A DNA stretch of 64,000 bases from Naegleria lovaniensis. Taxonomy: Eukaryota > Heterolobosea > Eutetramitea > Acrasida > Naegleriidae. The position numbers were made by a program, and so were the translations under genes. The stretch covers positions 372,001 through 436,000 of the forward strand of contig NW_025407834.1 in assembly GCF_003324165.1 (NCBI RefSeq), in the 5' to 3' direction. The notes beneath the pieces are model-generated. The model searched no databases, had not been told where the DNA came from, and saw only the letters and a program-made list of their open reading frames with translations. Of the stretch, positions 42,713 to 55,090 are shown in pieces (the first letter of the stretch is position 1; each line of letters starts with the position of its first letter).

Positions 42713-44358
42713 ATGAATCAATTTCGAGTGACCTTTTCGGATGACGAAGAAGAAGTAAACAACCACAGCCAATCTCATCACTTCGTACACGAAGAGGACG
42801 ATGATGAAGAATTATTCTTGGGAAGAGAGACAAATAAAAGAGGTTTTTATGCCGAGGATTTAGAGGAAGAAGTTCAAGCTGATCCGTTGTTCCAAGCAAA
42901 AAAACATGAATTGGAACAAAAACGAAAATACAGGAGATTGTCTACTGCATTTATTGCTTCGGTTATTGTTGTAGCTACGCTTTTGGTGATTTTAGGATTT
43001 TCTATTTATTTTAACGTGTCATTATATTTTGGAGAGAAACCACAATCGGAATGCCTTTTTGTTTTTAATGAAACCTTTCCGATCGACCCTAAAACCTTTA
43101 GAGAAACTCGTCACAATAATTTACTGAGATTTTTGGAAGTTTTTGAACCAACCCATTCAGAAGATGATTATGTCATTCATATACCTAATACTGAAAGATA
43201 TAGATCGGAGATGTAGTAAGTAATTTCCACAGAGTTTTGCGTGCTCATTTAAAAATTAGTTTTCTCTCTGGAATTTCTCAATCCTCCAATCTTCTATCCA
43301 ACTCTCATTTATTCTTGTCATTAACAAAGAATTCATCGATTTTATGTATGAATTATGGCAACACCAACTCATTTACATTAAGCGAAGGTTCATATGTAGA
43401 TTTTATTATATTTGGATATCAATCATGTCTTCAGGGCATCAAAGGCCAAAATTTCACGAAAATATTAAGCGTATCTGCAGATTTCAGCGATTTCTTTCCA
43501 AAGATTGAGAATGTAACATGGTCCCAAAATAATGACATCATTATTACTATTTCAACATTAATAGATGAAATGACACAACAAGACAAGATGATGTACCATT
43601 ACATTTCTCGCTTGTTGGAGAATCTATTTACTTCTACTACAACAACGCTTTCTCAAATGGCCATTCCTTTTAGTGAAGAGGCAAACAAGTTCAATGAAGA
43701 GTATTTCAAAAGATTAGATTCATGCGTATCAATCAATACAAGGATTGGATGGCCTCAATTTAAGGTATTGGAGTCATCGGTTCAAGTTAATGGGGTGGAA
43801 ATGAAGACACTAAGTATGGAATCATCATACTCATATCTTAATAAGAAATACTCAACAGCTGACACCATTTCACTAAATTACAACAATACGTTATTTGACA
43901 AGCTAGTGAACATCATAGATAGTAATATCGAACAAATAGAAAAGTACAAGATCGACGAAGGAAGGAAAGCCATTGTTTTACAGAGTTTGATCGAAAGAAA
44001 TACGATGCAAAACCTTCTGAAAATGGAGATAGTACAGAAAACAAATGCGTCGCAATCTCACTCTGACTTTATTTCTAAATTACAAGAAGAAAACTTACCT
44101 CGACTATTTATTTCTGAAATTATGATACAAAACGTAGAAGGATTACCTGTAAATAAGATAAGCCTCAATAATGGCCTGATATTCGACTTATCTCTCAGAT
44201 TTCCTTTTGGTGAAGAACTCAAAAAAGTTAATACAGACTACAGTAATTTGCTCACCATACACACAGAACAGGTACTGAAAAGTGTTGGCTCTAAACTTTT
44301 GAAGAAAGTTATGTTCATTGTGGGTAACGATGGAATTTATTCCATTAAGAAATTGTAA
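42713..44358 (+). CDS. Type II single-pass membrane protein, uncharacterised
   Basis: A cytosolic acidic N-terminus (FSDDEEEVNNHSQSHHFVHE) precedes one membrane helix at about residues 75 to 97 (LSTAFIASVIVVATLLVILG), then a large extracytosolic region of more than 430 residues with many N-glycosylation sequons (for example FNETF, QNFTKI, ENVTW, NYNNTL). The first block ends at 43216 in frame 2 and the rest reads in frame 1. A one-base slip at the GG of 43207..43208 would give RYRSGDVVSNFHRVLRAHL, continuous and protein-like, so I treat it as one gene. The lumenal part has regular beta-rich text but no family I recognise. Could be a surface or lysosomal protein. Confidence 0.65.
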
Positions 44359-44385
44359 ATAATAATTTACATTAAATTGAAATGT

Positions 44386-45813
44386 TTATTTGGATGCACT
44401 TTTTGGGTTGCTGGCACTTCTCGTTTTTTTCTTTTTCTTTCTGTTGGCAAAATCTTCTCTGGCTTTATAACATTTGTAGGCTAATTTGATAATATCAGCA
44501 GACATTTGGATTTTTCTTTCGGCGTCTTCCTTTTCCTTTGCGTTGGTAGACCTATCGAATTCTTCTTGAATCTGTTTGTCTTGTGTTTCAAGTGCATATC
44601 TTTCCTCTAACTTTTTAAGCTTGTCAATCTGTTCCTCTCGCATTGCCTCCCAGTGAATTATTTTTGATCTTAATTCTTCAGACTCTTTCTCATACTTCTC
44701 TCTCCAATATTCTCCTTTTCTCTTGAGCTCATCCGTCTTTTTTTCAAGAAAGTTTTTAATTTGAGAAAACACGTTCTTCTCAACTTCGAGCTCAATATTC
44801 TTTTTCAGAGATGTTTCTTCTAGCTTTAATAGAGCACTACTTTCTCTTCGTCTTCTCGACTCGAACGCAGCTTCTTCTGTGGCATGTGTCTTGGAGTCCT
44901 CATCCGCAGTTAACTTTTTCAGCTTTCGTAGTTTGTTGAGAAGAGTGTTAACCTTTGTGCTTCTGTCGTCCACTTCACTCTTCTTGAGCTCTTTTTCTTT
45001 AATTACCTCATTCTTCAATTTGTTGACTTGTTCAAGAGTTTTGCCCTCAATTTCGGTAATGTGTTGTAAATATTGTTTCTTTTCTTTTTCTTCAGCAACT
45101 TTCTTCATAAATGACTCGTACGGCACATCAGGTCTAATACTTTGAGGTGTTGATGAATGCTCACCATCTTCCTCATTTTCCTCAGCTGCAGCTACAGCAG
45201 AGTAATTGAGCCCTTTGTATTTTGGAGTTGTAGATTTTGCTACTGGAGGAATCAATCCTGCTTGAATCTCCCGAAGCAAAGTCACGAATATGGTTTGGAT
45301 TTCATGGCGTTCTGATTGAATTTTTTTCCAATTTTCTAACTCGTTAGGTGTTTCTTTAAGATTTCGACACAATTTTCGAGTATTTTCTTTCAGTTTAAAC
45401 TGAATCAATTCCAATTCTTCTTTGATTTGATTAATTTCTTCAATAGATCGTGACATTGTATTATCTTGCTTGTGAGCTCTTAGAAAATATGACAGCTCTT
45501 CATATCGCTTTCCAAGAACTTTTTGGTCTTCTAAAATGTTGGCCACTGCGTTTGTTTCTTGATCAAGAGCATCTTCCTCACCCTCTTCCTTGTCATCTTG
45601 ATCATCGTTTCCCATGAACTCCTTAATATCTCCAGAAAGCAAATCCAATAATTGGAGCTTCTCGAGAGTATCCTCAATGATAGCACTTGCTCTCAATGCA
45701 AAAATCGGAGGAATGGTATAATCAGTTGCGTTTTTCGACTTCCAATGCCTATTATTTGTTCTGTTTTGTTGTCGTGATACATGTTTTGCCGGTGAGGTTG
45801 GAGTTGAGAGCAT
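44386..45813 (-). CDS. Dynein regulatory complex subunit 9 (IQCG/CFAP122)-like
   Basis: 475 residues, mostly coiled coil. The nexin-dynein regulatory complex controls axonemal bending. Matches to IQCG/DRC9: an N-terminal ALRASAIIEDTLEKLQLLD helix (family ASVIEESMDQLQII), KENTRKLCRNLKETPNELEN, SERHEIQTIFVTLLREI, then the long coiled coil and a C-terminal stretch WREKYEKESEELRSKIIHWE and LKKLEERYALETQDKQIQEE, ending with a degenerate IQ-like ADIIKLAYKCYKAREDF and a Lys run. Fits a flagellated protist. Coiled coils make false matches possible, so this is moderate. Confidence 0.65.
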   Translation of the reverse strand: MLSTPTSPAKHVSRQQNRTNNRHWKSKNATDYTIPPIFALRASAIIEDTLEKLQLLDLLSGDIKEFMGNDDQDDKEEGEEDALDQETNAVANILEDQKVLGKRYEELSYFLRAHKQDNTMSRSIEEINQIKEELELIQFKLKENTRKLCRNLKETPNELENWKKIQSERHEIQTIFVTLLREIQAGLIPPVAKSTTPKYKGLNYSAVAAAEENEEDGEHSSTPQSIRPDVPYESFMKKVAEEKEKKQYLQHITEIEGKTLEQVNKLKNEVIKEKELKKSEVDDRSTKVNTLLNKLRKLKKLTADEDSKTHATEEAAFESRRRRESSALLKLEETSLKKNIELEVEKNVFSQIKNFLEKKTDELKRKGEYWREKYEKESEELRSKIIHWEAMREEQIDKLKKLEERYALETQDKQIQEEFDRSTNAKEKEDAERKIQMSADIIKLAYKCYKAREDFANRKKKKKTRSASNPKSASK

Positions 45814-46056
45814 TTATGTGTTGTATTTTAATGATTTGATTCAATCGGAAATTGTTGATGATCTTTGTGTATCTCAGAGTACGAACTTGTTGAATTTTTT
45901 GAATTTTGTAAATCAAGTATTGGCGGGTGAGTCGAGTCCGTGCAGAGGGAACGTCAAAAATTTTCGACAATACAAGCGCCACATCAAATTATGTCTCAAA
46001 GGTTGTAAGTTTTAATAAGCACACATCAAATTGTGTCTCAATAATAATGCAACAAG

Positions 46057-47547
46057 TTAGTTGTTGAAAATTACTTTCTTTTTCATGGCAGCAAACTCCT
46101 CTTCGTCAATGAGCCCTCGTTGCAAGAGAGAGGCAAGTCTTTCAATTTCGTCGATAGCAGCACTTGATTTCAGTGGTACAGTGTTGGCAGTTGAAATTCT
46201 ATTCTTTTCTAAATCACCCATATCTCGATCAGTGACTTGATTAATATCCTTATATCCTTTTTGTTGTACAAAATTGTGCATTTTCGATGTAGCTTGTTGA
46301 ATTTGTTCATCTGCATCATTATCTTGATAGGACGATGTTGAAGAAGCTTGATATCCAACTTTTCCTGCAGTTGGCCTTGATGGTGTGGTTGGAGGCTTAC
46401 TTGAAGGAATGGTTGGAGGAGTTGGTTTTGATGAAGTGCTCGTGTAAGAATTGTCCACATTGCTCGATGGTCTCGAAGGTACACTTGGAGGGTTTGGCTT
46501 TGAATAACCTCCATACGAGTTGCTGCTTGTGCTTTCATTGAGATTATTGGAGCTTCCGAATCGAGAGCTTGGCTTTGGAGGAGCATTTGGACTATTACCA
46601 CCCATGTTTGGAACACCTAATGAAGGGAGTGATGAAGGTGGAGGAACCATAGGCTTGCTATTGAGAGCCTTATTCGATGATGGCAACACTGGTCTTGCAT
46701 TATTGGAATAAGATGGTGATGAATTAGCGCTTGATGATGTTGGTGATTGATCTGAGCTTGGTGGTGAAATCGATGAAGGCTTTGATCCAGGTACTGGAGG
46801 AGGTACACCACGAGAAGGTATTTGTGGAGGTTGTTGTTGTTGTGGAGAGCTTGTTGTATTTCTAGTGCCAGGAACTGGAGGAGGCACACCACGAGTCGAT
46901 GATGGAACCGGAGGAGGTACACCACGAGAGGGAATCTGTGGAGGAGGTTGTGAATGGCTTGATGATCGATCATCATCGTCATTATTATTACTATCATCAT
47001 CATCATCAAAGGAAGGAGGTCTTCGGGTCGGAATTGATTTCATACCTCCTGGAACTATGGGAGGTTTTCCAAATCCACCACCACCACCACTACTGCTGTT
47101 GTTACTACCTCCTGGAACCATTGGAGGTTTACCAAAGGAAGGCTTTGAAGAGGGCATACTTGGTGGAGGGGAGTTGCTACCACCACCACTTGATCCTTTG
47201 CTCATTTGCTTTCTTCTAATTTCATCCATCATTGGATTACCGGTTGGAACAAAACCACCCATTCCACCACCAGAAGAGCCTCCTCCTGAACCACTACTAC
47301 CACTACCACCACTATAACCACCACCACCTCCTGAACTACTGCTACCACCACCACCTTTTGGTGTTTCAATCAAGGCTCCATCACGAATATTCTTTTGACT
47401 TTCTGGGACCTTTTTCAATTTTTTACCCTTTTCAATATCGTTGAGAAGATTGGCACGTCCTGCACTCGAGGGAGGTTTCACAGCCACCATGTTGGTTGGT
47501 GGAGGAGGTGGTGACGACACACCTACAGGGGGAGGAGGGACTGGCAT
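46057..47547 (-). CDS. WIP/verprolin-like WH2 protein with C-terminal SHOCT-like helix
   Basis: 496 residues, single exon. Starts with a polyproline stretch (PVPPPPVGVSSPPPPPTN) directly before a WH2 actin-binding motif (GRANLLNDIEKGKKLKKVPE), the order found in WASP-interacting proteins. The middle 300 residues are Pro/Ser/Gly-rich with repeated profilin- or SH3-type sites (PQIPSRGVPPPVP several times). The last 35 residues, IDEIERLASLLQRGLIDEEE then FAAMKKKVIF, match the SHOCT helical-hairpin pattern (oligomerisation or membrane recruitment in bacteria and rarely noted in eukaryotic actin regulators). Predicted to bind G-actin and link WASP/Arp2/3 signalling; the C-terminal role is unknown. 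Confidence 0.75.
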   Translation of the reverse strand: MPVPPPPVGVSSPPPPPTNMVAVKPPSSAGRANLLNDIEKGKKLKKVPESQKNIRDGALIETPKGGGGSSSSGGGGGYSGGSGSSGSGGGSSGGGMGGFVPTGNPMMDEIRRKQMSKGSSGGGSNSPPPSMPSSKPSFGKPPMVPGGSNNSSSGGGGGFGKPPIVPGGMKSIPTRRPPSFDDDDDSNNNDDDDRSSSHSQPPPQIPSRGVPPPVPSSTRGVPPPVPGTRNTTSSPQQQQPPQIPSRGVPPPVPGSKPSSISPPSSDQSPTSSSANSSPSYSNNARPVLPSSNKALNSKPMVPPPSSLPSLGVPNMGGNSPNAPPKPSSRFGSSNNLNESTSSNSYGGYSKPNPPSVPSRPSSNVDNSYTSTSSKPTPPTIPSSKPPTTPSRPTAGKVGYQASSTSSYQDNDADEQIQQATSKMHNFVQQKGYKDINQVTDRDMGDLEKNRISTANTVPLKSSAAIDEIERLASLLQRGLIDEEEFAAMKKKVIFNN

Positions 47548-47951
47548 GACGATCGTGTTTGATCTGGTTTAAAGTTGCGATTATTTTTTTAATGATTGGT
47601 AAAATGACAGTTGCCTGTCCGTCACCCATCTCGTTTGTGTGAATGGGAATTTTTCGGAGTTAGGGTATCAAATTGTGGATGAGATTATTGAAGCTGATTA
47701 TTTGATTACAAATGTCTGACAGCGTTTGCATCATGATGACCATCACCGCCAGATGGGAGAGCCTTGGAGAGGATACATCTATTCACAACAGTCACATTGG
47801 TATGAGATGGTGTGATCATCGTTAGTATGAGAAACGTATTCAAGAAGATCAATGTCCTACCTCAATCTTTGTGCAAATTAATGCAGCTGATTTCTTTTTG
47901 TATGAGAAGCAGTAATCACAAAGTTATTGCAAATCTTGACACGAACTGATT
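47548..47951. other. Intergenic region, 404 nt
   Basis: Lies between the start of the WH2 gene and the end of the next minus-strand gene. No open frame, repeat or RNA signature stands out. Confidence 0.5.
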
Positions 47952-49100
47952 TCAATCTTTTGGAATGATATAAACTTCATAAGGGCCATGTGATGACAAT
48001 ATTGTAGAGGTTGCAGAATTTGGTAAAAACAAAAGCACTTGTGCAAATAATTGATAAGTTCCAGGTTCAAGAGATGTAGTCTGAATGTTGAGTGGCTGTT
48101 GTTGTGTGAAAATCATGTTCTGTTCATTTTGGGTAAACTCTTCAAATTGAAATGTCTTCTTTGTTTGTAAAAGAGTTCTTGATTTCTCAACCTGTGAAAG
48201 TGAAGTGACAAGTTGAAGGGAAATAGATCTCAATGCAAGATTTGATTGAGGCCCATGTGCTGAGTGATCTTGATGTTGTCTTGTAACGGAGAAATTATAT
48301 TCAATTGTTTCTCCTTGTTTGATGAAATTTGAGCTTAGTGAAAAGTGTGTTTGTAAACCTGTAATAGCACTTTGAATAATATCATCTTTTGCAGGAGTTG
48401 GAAGAGTACCTTGCCATTGTTTAGGTGCAAGTATTCTTAGAGATGGATCTTCGAATGCCATTGGATTAAATGGATTATGAGTGTCTTTGGTAGATTGTCT
48501 CAATTTTGTAAGGGCATCATCTGAAGTGATTGTGTTAGTATTGAATCGAATGAAACCAACTTGTCTTAATCCTTTTCTTCTCAATTCATTTCTTAACTCT
48601 GGAAGAAGTGTGGAATATAATTGTGTGACGTTGGTCGCATTTGAAATTCCAGAAATTGTTGAAGCTTTCACTCTTCGAGTCGTTGGTATATTCTCTGTTT
48701 CATCCGTCTTTACGAGATAGGTATCTAATAAGCCTGTTTGGTTTTTGTTATTTGAAGGGGGAGCTTTTTGAGCAGGTTCATTAATTTTCTTATTTTCTTT
48801 TCCTGTAATTTCTGTCATTCTTTTTTTGAACGATTCTTTTTTTTGTACATCTTGTTCCAATTCTCTATTTCTTCTCCATTCTAAGTCCATCAAGTCATCG
48901 TGGTCTTTTTGAAATCTATTGTTGTGATTAGGTCTTTTCGAATAAATTGATCTATCGGACAACACATTGTATTTTTCAACTTGAAGAGTTTCAGGATTAA
49001 TTTTATCAAACATTTCTCTTTCACTTCCAACTATTCTTCGAATGCCTTCATTGGAAGAAATTGATTGATCTGTAGTGTTAGAGTTTAACAACCCACTCAT
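47952..49100 (-). CDS. Uncharacterised protein with C-terminal beta-rich domain
   Basis: About 382 residues from ATG 49100 (an upstream GTG at 49103 adds nothing). The N-terminal half is polar and helical (WRRNRELEQDVQKKESFKKR) with lysine runs. The middle has VTQLYSTLLPELRNELRRKG and TLPTPAKDDIIQSAITGLQT. The C-terminal 120 residues alternate strands (NFIKQGETIEYNFSVTRQ, LEPGTYQLFAQVLLFLP, HGPYEVYIIPKD) like an immunoglobulin-type or MSP-type sandwich. No family recognised, no signal peptide or membrane helix. Single exon. Confidence 0.6.
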   Translation of the reverse strand: MSGLLNSNTTDQSISSNEGIRRIVGSEREMFDKINPETLQVEKYNVLSDRSIYSKRPNHNNRFQKDHDDLMDLEWRRNRELEQDVQKKESFKKRMTEITGKENKKINEPAQKAPPSNNKNQTGLLDTYLVKTDETENIPTTRRVKASTISGISNATNVTQLYSTLLPELRNELRRKGLRQVGFIRFNTNTITSDDALTKLRQSTKDTHNPFNPMAFEDPSLRILAPKQWQGTLPTPAKDDIIQSAITGLQTHFSLSSNFIKQGETIEYNFSVTRQHQDHSAHGPQSNLALRSISLQLVTSLSQVEKSRTLLQTKKTFQFEEFTQNEQNMIFTQQQPLNIQTTSLEPGTYQLFAQVLLFLPNSATSTILSSHGPYEVYIIPKD

Positions 49101-49545
49101 CACAGCAGTTGAGGAAACAATTTTAGGAAATACCTAAAATATTAAAATAATTATTATTACAAGCATTCATATTGAATATTAGATGAATTTTGATTCCGTT
49201 AATAATGATCAAACATGTTCAACAACACGTACAATATTCATAAATTGTGCAAGGAGAGAGCTGCGTCCCTCACCACCATTTTGTTGTGTTTCCGAATGTA
49301 GTTGTTCGTCCAACAATGGATGGTGGTTGCAATGATCACTACTCATCAAGTGCGGAAATTTTTTTAACGAGAGAGCCTCTTCGAGAACTCTTGAATGCCA
49401 CTAGAGAAGGGTCCTTATTATTTTTGCTTGAAGATTATTCGATGATGAGGTGTTTCATCTTCAACGGGTTGCTTTCTTTTTCGATCATGCACCGCTCGAA
49501 GGGTCCATTACGATAAATATACCAGTTGAAGAGAGTGTTAAAAAA
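49101..49545. other. Intergenic region or unrecognised N-terminal extension of PYROXD2
   Basis: From ATG 49317 the plus strand is open (FLTREPLRELLNATREG, SLLFLLEDYS) and, after a one-base slip near 49440, continues as DDEVFHLQRVAFFFDHAPLE into the frame of the PYROXD2 start at 49546. The text is protein-like on both sides of the slip. It is not part of animal PYROXD2, and may be an extension, a separate small exon or chance. Confidence 0.3.
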
Positions 49546-51840
49546 ATGTCCAAATCGATTGCCAAGACATGTTATGATGTGATTATTACAGGTATGTCTT
49601 TGAGAGTTTTGTTGTGCTTCATTGATGAAACTGATCGAATGGAATCATCATCAATATTTTCCAAAAAAAATCATTCCGTAATGAATTTTAAAAATTTCAA
49701 CCTTTCATCACCAAATGATAACCCCATGATAAAATGACATTTCTTTCACACACATGTTCTCGATGATGATACGACTTGAATGGTTCTGAATTCCATCAAA
49801 TTCATCACTATATTATTGAAATAGGTGGAGGTCACAATGGTCTCGTCTGTGCAGCGTATATTAAAAAAACAATGCCCTCTCTTTCTGTTTGCGTTTTAGA
49901 AAGAAGACATGTGACAGGTGGTTGTGCAGTGTCAGAACAAGTCCATGATGGATATAAATTCTCACGTGCTTCGTATTTGTGTAGCTTGTTTAGAGGACAT
50001 ATTATGGATGAATTAGATTTGAGAAGAAGAATTAAATTAATTCCTAGAAATCCCTCTTCCTTTACTCCAACTTTGAATGAAAATGAATTTCTATTTTTGG
50101 GAAGTGATGGAGAAATGAATAAGAGAGAAATTTCTAAATTTTCCAAAAAGGATGCTCAAAGATTTGATGCTTATGAACAGCAATTACAAAAAGTAGCACA
50201 AAGTGTTGAATACTTGTTAGATTGTGGTCCACTTGATTTGGGTTATGATGAAAATGCAAGTGTGAAAGATTTATTATTTTCGGATTCATTTGGCATTTTG
50301 AGAAATAAGGAAAATAGAGAAAAAGTAAAAAGATTATTGGATGCTGCACGTGAACTTGGATTAGGAAATACTAGTTCTGCACTTGATATTTTCTTGAGGT
50401 ACGTAAATTACAAGATGTGAAAGATGTAAAATTCTTGACATGAAACAGTCCTGCAAAGAAGGTATTGGATCATTGGTTTGAAAGTGATCTCTTGAAAGCA
50501 ACACTCTCTACCGATTCTATTATTGGTGAATATTGCTCTCCAACCACTCCTGGATCTTCCTACGTGTTGTTGCATCATGTCATGGGGTATGTTCATTCAT
50601 GTGTGTTTTTGATATTGTCAATATTGTCAACAATTATTGATCCATAGTGATATTGGGTATGGAAAAGGTATCTGGGCCTATGTTCAAGGTGGTATGGGTG
50701 CTGTGACACAAGCTCTGACTGAAATTAATAAGGAACTTGGAGTGGATGTGTATACCAATGCACAAGTCAAACAATTTACTGTGAATTCAAATACTAATCG
50801 TTGTACTGGTGTTGTTCTTGAAGATGGAACAGAAATTACTGCCACTAAAGCTGTTGCTAGCAATTGTGATCCTCACACTACCTTTAGAAAGGTAAGTTAC
50901 ACAATGTCATTGGGAGATCATCATGTTGACACCTTAATACTCGTCATTTGTTCTAAATTTCACTTATTTTCACAACATTTTTCAAATATTCACAAATATG
51001 GATTATATTTTCTTTCATGTGATCCTTGTTTTCAATATCATTTATTGACAATTCTCTTGCACATGATCCTTTTTTTTAAACACCTAATGAATATAGTTAA
51101 TGAATCAACAAGATTTAAATTCTACCTATGGAGAAGAATTTGGAAGAAAGGTCGATAACATTGATTATTCAAATGCTACTTTCAAAATTAATCTAGCTGT
51201 GAGTTCTCTTCCAAGATTTAAATGTTTCTCAACTCCAAAAGAGTCAAGAAAGAGTAATGGAAGTGGAAAGGAACACTTTGGAACTATTCACTTTGAGACA
51301 TCAATTGATGAAATTGATCAATCTTATTTGCAAGCTAAATCATCACAACTCTATTCTGATAATCCAGTAATTGAAATGACCATTCCAAGCTCATTGGATG
51401 AAACTCTTGTTAAGAATAAGGATCATCACGTCATTCAATTGTTCACACAATATGCTCCATATGATTTGAAAGAAGGTCACGTTTGGAATGAACAATTAAA
51501 GAGAGATTATGCAAATAAGGTTTATGATAAAATTGAATCATATGCACCTGGATTTAAGAATTCCATCATTGGAGAAGATTTATTGAGTCCATTGGATTTG
51601 GAACAAACCTTTGGAATGAAGAAGGGAAATATTTTCCATGGATCTATTCGATTGGATCAATTATGGATGAATCGACCATTTAGAGGTTTCTCTAATTATC
51701 GTTATTTCGATAAGAAACATGGAGTAGGATTGAGTAATTTATACTTGTGTGGAGCTGGTGTTCATCCAGGTGGTGGAGTGATGGGAGCATGTGGTTATAA
51801 TGCTGCTCATGCATTGTTGAGACATTTGGGATATCAATAA
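49546..51840 (+). CDS. PYROXD2: PYROXD2-like FAD oxidoreductase
   Basis: Phytoene-desaturase-like flavoprotein; in animals a mitochondrial inner-membrane/matrix protein of poorly known substrate. Five exons joined by introns 49592..49824, 50399..50448, 50587..50647 and 50892..51096, each restoring the family text. Motifs: [20 protein letters not shown] (Rossmann), [104 protein letters not shown]-like [12 protein letters not shown], and the C-terminal [20 protein letters not shown], the FAD-capping segment. I start at ATG 49546; see the preceding entry for a possible longer N-terminus. Gene intact. Confidence 0.92.
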
Positions 51841-51980
51841 GAGAGTGTTGTGTCTCATGATATTGCACAACCTTATTGAACTGTTGTGTGACACGTGTGT
51901 GTTCATGAAATGATGAAAATAATAATTTCGACCATAACGTGTAGGTGCAATAGTAATGTCATCACATTCATAAATATATA

Positions 51981-52033
51981 TTTTACTAGTACGATAGGAA
52001 CTTCATAATAATTTTTACTAGTACGATAGGAAC
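51981..52033. repeat. Two perfect 21-bp direct repeats
   Basis: TTTTACTAGTACGATAGGAA plus C occurs at 51981..52001 and 52013..52033, identical and separated by 11 nt. They lie between the convergent 3' ends of PYROXD2 and the homoisocitrate dehydrogenase gene. CTAGTA gives each copy a small palindrome. Function unknown. Confidence 0.85.
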
Positions 52034-52067
52034 AACACACAATACTGAATCGGTATGGGTTGACGTG

Positions 52068-53719
<1,652 letters not shown>

Positions 53720-53920
53720 GTTGATGTGACAATTTGAAAGGGTGTGTTGTTGATGAGTTGGACGTAATGTTTTTGAAAAGAGTTTTTTTTCGCGCTTTTA
53801 TTTTTTAGTTGGGAAATTCTCCAAGTTTCCAACTGGCAGTGTTTCCTAAATTGTAACAATTGGCATTGAGAAATTCAACTCATGCGCACACGTAGTGACA
53901 TCATAACAGAACACAACCAG

Positions 53921-55090
53921 TCAGTCATAGGAGAAATCTTGCACGTTTGGTTGTATCAATTGTTGTAATAAATCTTCAGGTTGATTCAAATTGGCATTCA
54001 CATAAAAACTCAAATATTGATTATTGGTTCTTTTAGCAATGAAAACAAATGCGTTCTGCAAGTCGACATCTCGCTTCAATTCACGAACGGCATGTATAAA
54101 CAAATTCATGGATTGATTTAAGTGTTGTAATATAAATTCCTTATTCTTTTTGAATGAAATGTCGAGCAACATGGAATGGTAAGGTATCATGGACTTGACA
54201 ATTTGTAGGTTGCATTTGAGATTCTTGTTGAACACTGTATAATAAAATGGATTCTTTGAAATCAATTCTAGAGCTCTCTCAACAGTGTTACACTCTTTCG
54301 CATATTTTACATTCAATTCAGAAATACCATAAATCCTAACAAACTCTCCAATAGGTGCAATCGCTTTTCTGAGATCTGAAAACCACGTTTTAAGTAGTCC
54401 CAGTTGTTCGAATTGATTCATTCCTTTCGTTAAATATAGTACCTGTGTCATTATATCCATAATTAAAAGCTTTTCAGTAGACAATCTACCAATGCAAATA
54501 CAAGCATCCTTATTTGCCAAACCAAAATGGTCTCTAGTAATGTTTGATAAATAATCCCATTCTTCAATTGGATAAATTATATTACTTGGATGAACAAGCT
54601 TTAAATTCCAATTTGGTCTTCCGTTGGTTTGTGATAAGAATGTCTTCCAATGCCATGAAAGTTTAAAATTAAAACACAATTCAAGTTTTTCAATCTCTTC
54701 TTGTGAAGGAGCCTCTTCTTTGAGTGGAACAAGACAACATGAATTCAATTGATTCCACAACTCTAATAGTTCAATTTTAGATAGTTCAATATAGGCAGCT
54801 TCATATTGAGAACATATTAATCGACAATTCAAACATCGTGATCTCTCATCTAGAAATTGCATGATTTTGAAAATAATTTCGGGAAGTAAAAGATGAGAGT
54901 GATCTGTTGTTGTTGTTTCTATTGTTCGTAGTAACGGAGATGAGTCTTTTTTCATTGAATGATCAAGAACTAAAGATGGAGTTTCTTTAAATTTCTTTGA
55001 TGATAATTGTTCGGATTTCACTCGTAACGATGCTTCATTTCTTTCATCAACAAGTTTTTGATCGTCATTCTCAATAAGACTTCGTTTCAT
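53921..55090 (-). CDS. F-box and SMI1/KNR4-like protein
   Basis: About 389 residues from ATG 55090 (only a TTG lies further up in frame). After a polar start, LLLPEIIFKIMQFLDERSRC and LNCRLICSQYE form an F-box, which would dock to SKP1 in an SCF ubiquitin ligase. It is followed by a SMI1/KNR4-type domain: PSQEEIEKLELCFNFKLSWH (family: eiaaaEaelGvkLP), WKTFLSQTNGRPNW, ICIGRLSTEKLLIMDIMTQV and VLYLTKGMNQFEQLGLLKTW. The last third has weak helical repeats (NPFYYTVFNKNLKCNLQIVK) like DUF4116. F-box plus SMI1 is known in other eukaryotes; the target is unknown. Single exon. Confidence 0.7.
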   Translation of the reverse strand: MKRSLIENDDQKLVDERNEASLRVKSEQLSSKKFKETPSLVLDHSMKKDSSPLLRTIETTTTDHSHLLLPEIIFKIMQFLDERSRCLNCRLICSQYEAAYIELSKIELLELWNQLNSCCLVPLKEEAPSQEEIEKLELCFNFKLSWHWKTFLSQTNGRPNWNLKLVHPSNIIYPIEEWDYLSNITRDHFGLANKDACICIGRLSTEKLLIMDIMTQVLYLTKGMNQFEQLGLLKTWFSDLRKAIAPIGEFVRIYGISELNVKYAKECNTVERALELISKNPFYYTVFNKNLKCNLQIVKSMIPYHSMLLDISFKKNKEFILQHLNQSMNLFIHAVRELKRDVDLQNAFVFIAKRTNNQYLSFYVNANLNQPEDLLQQLIQPNVQDFSYD

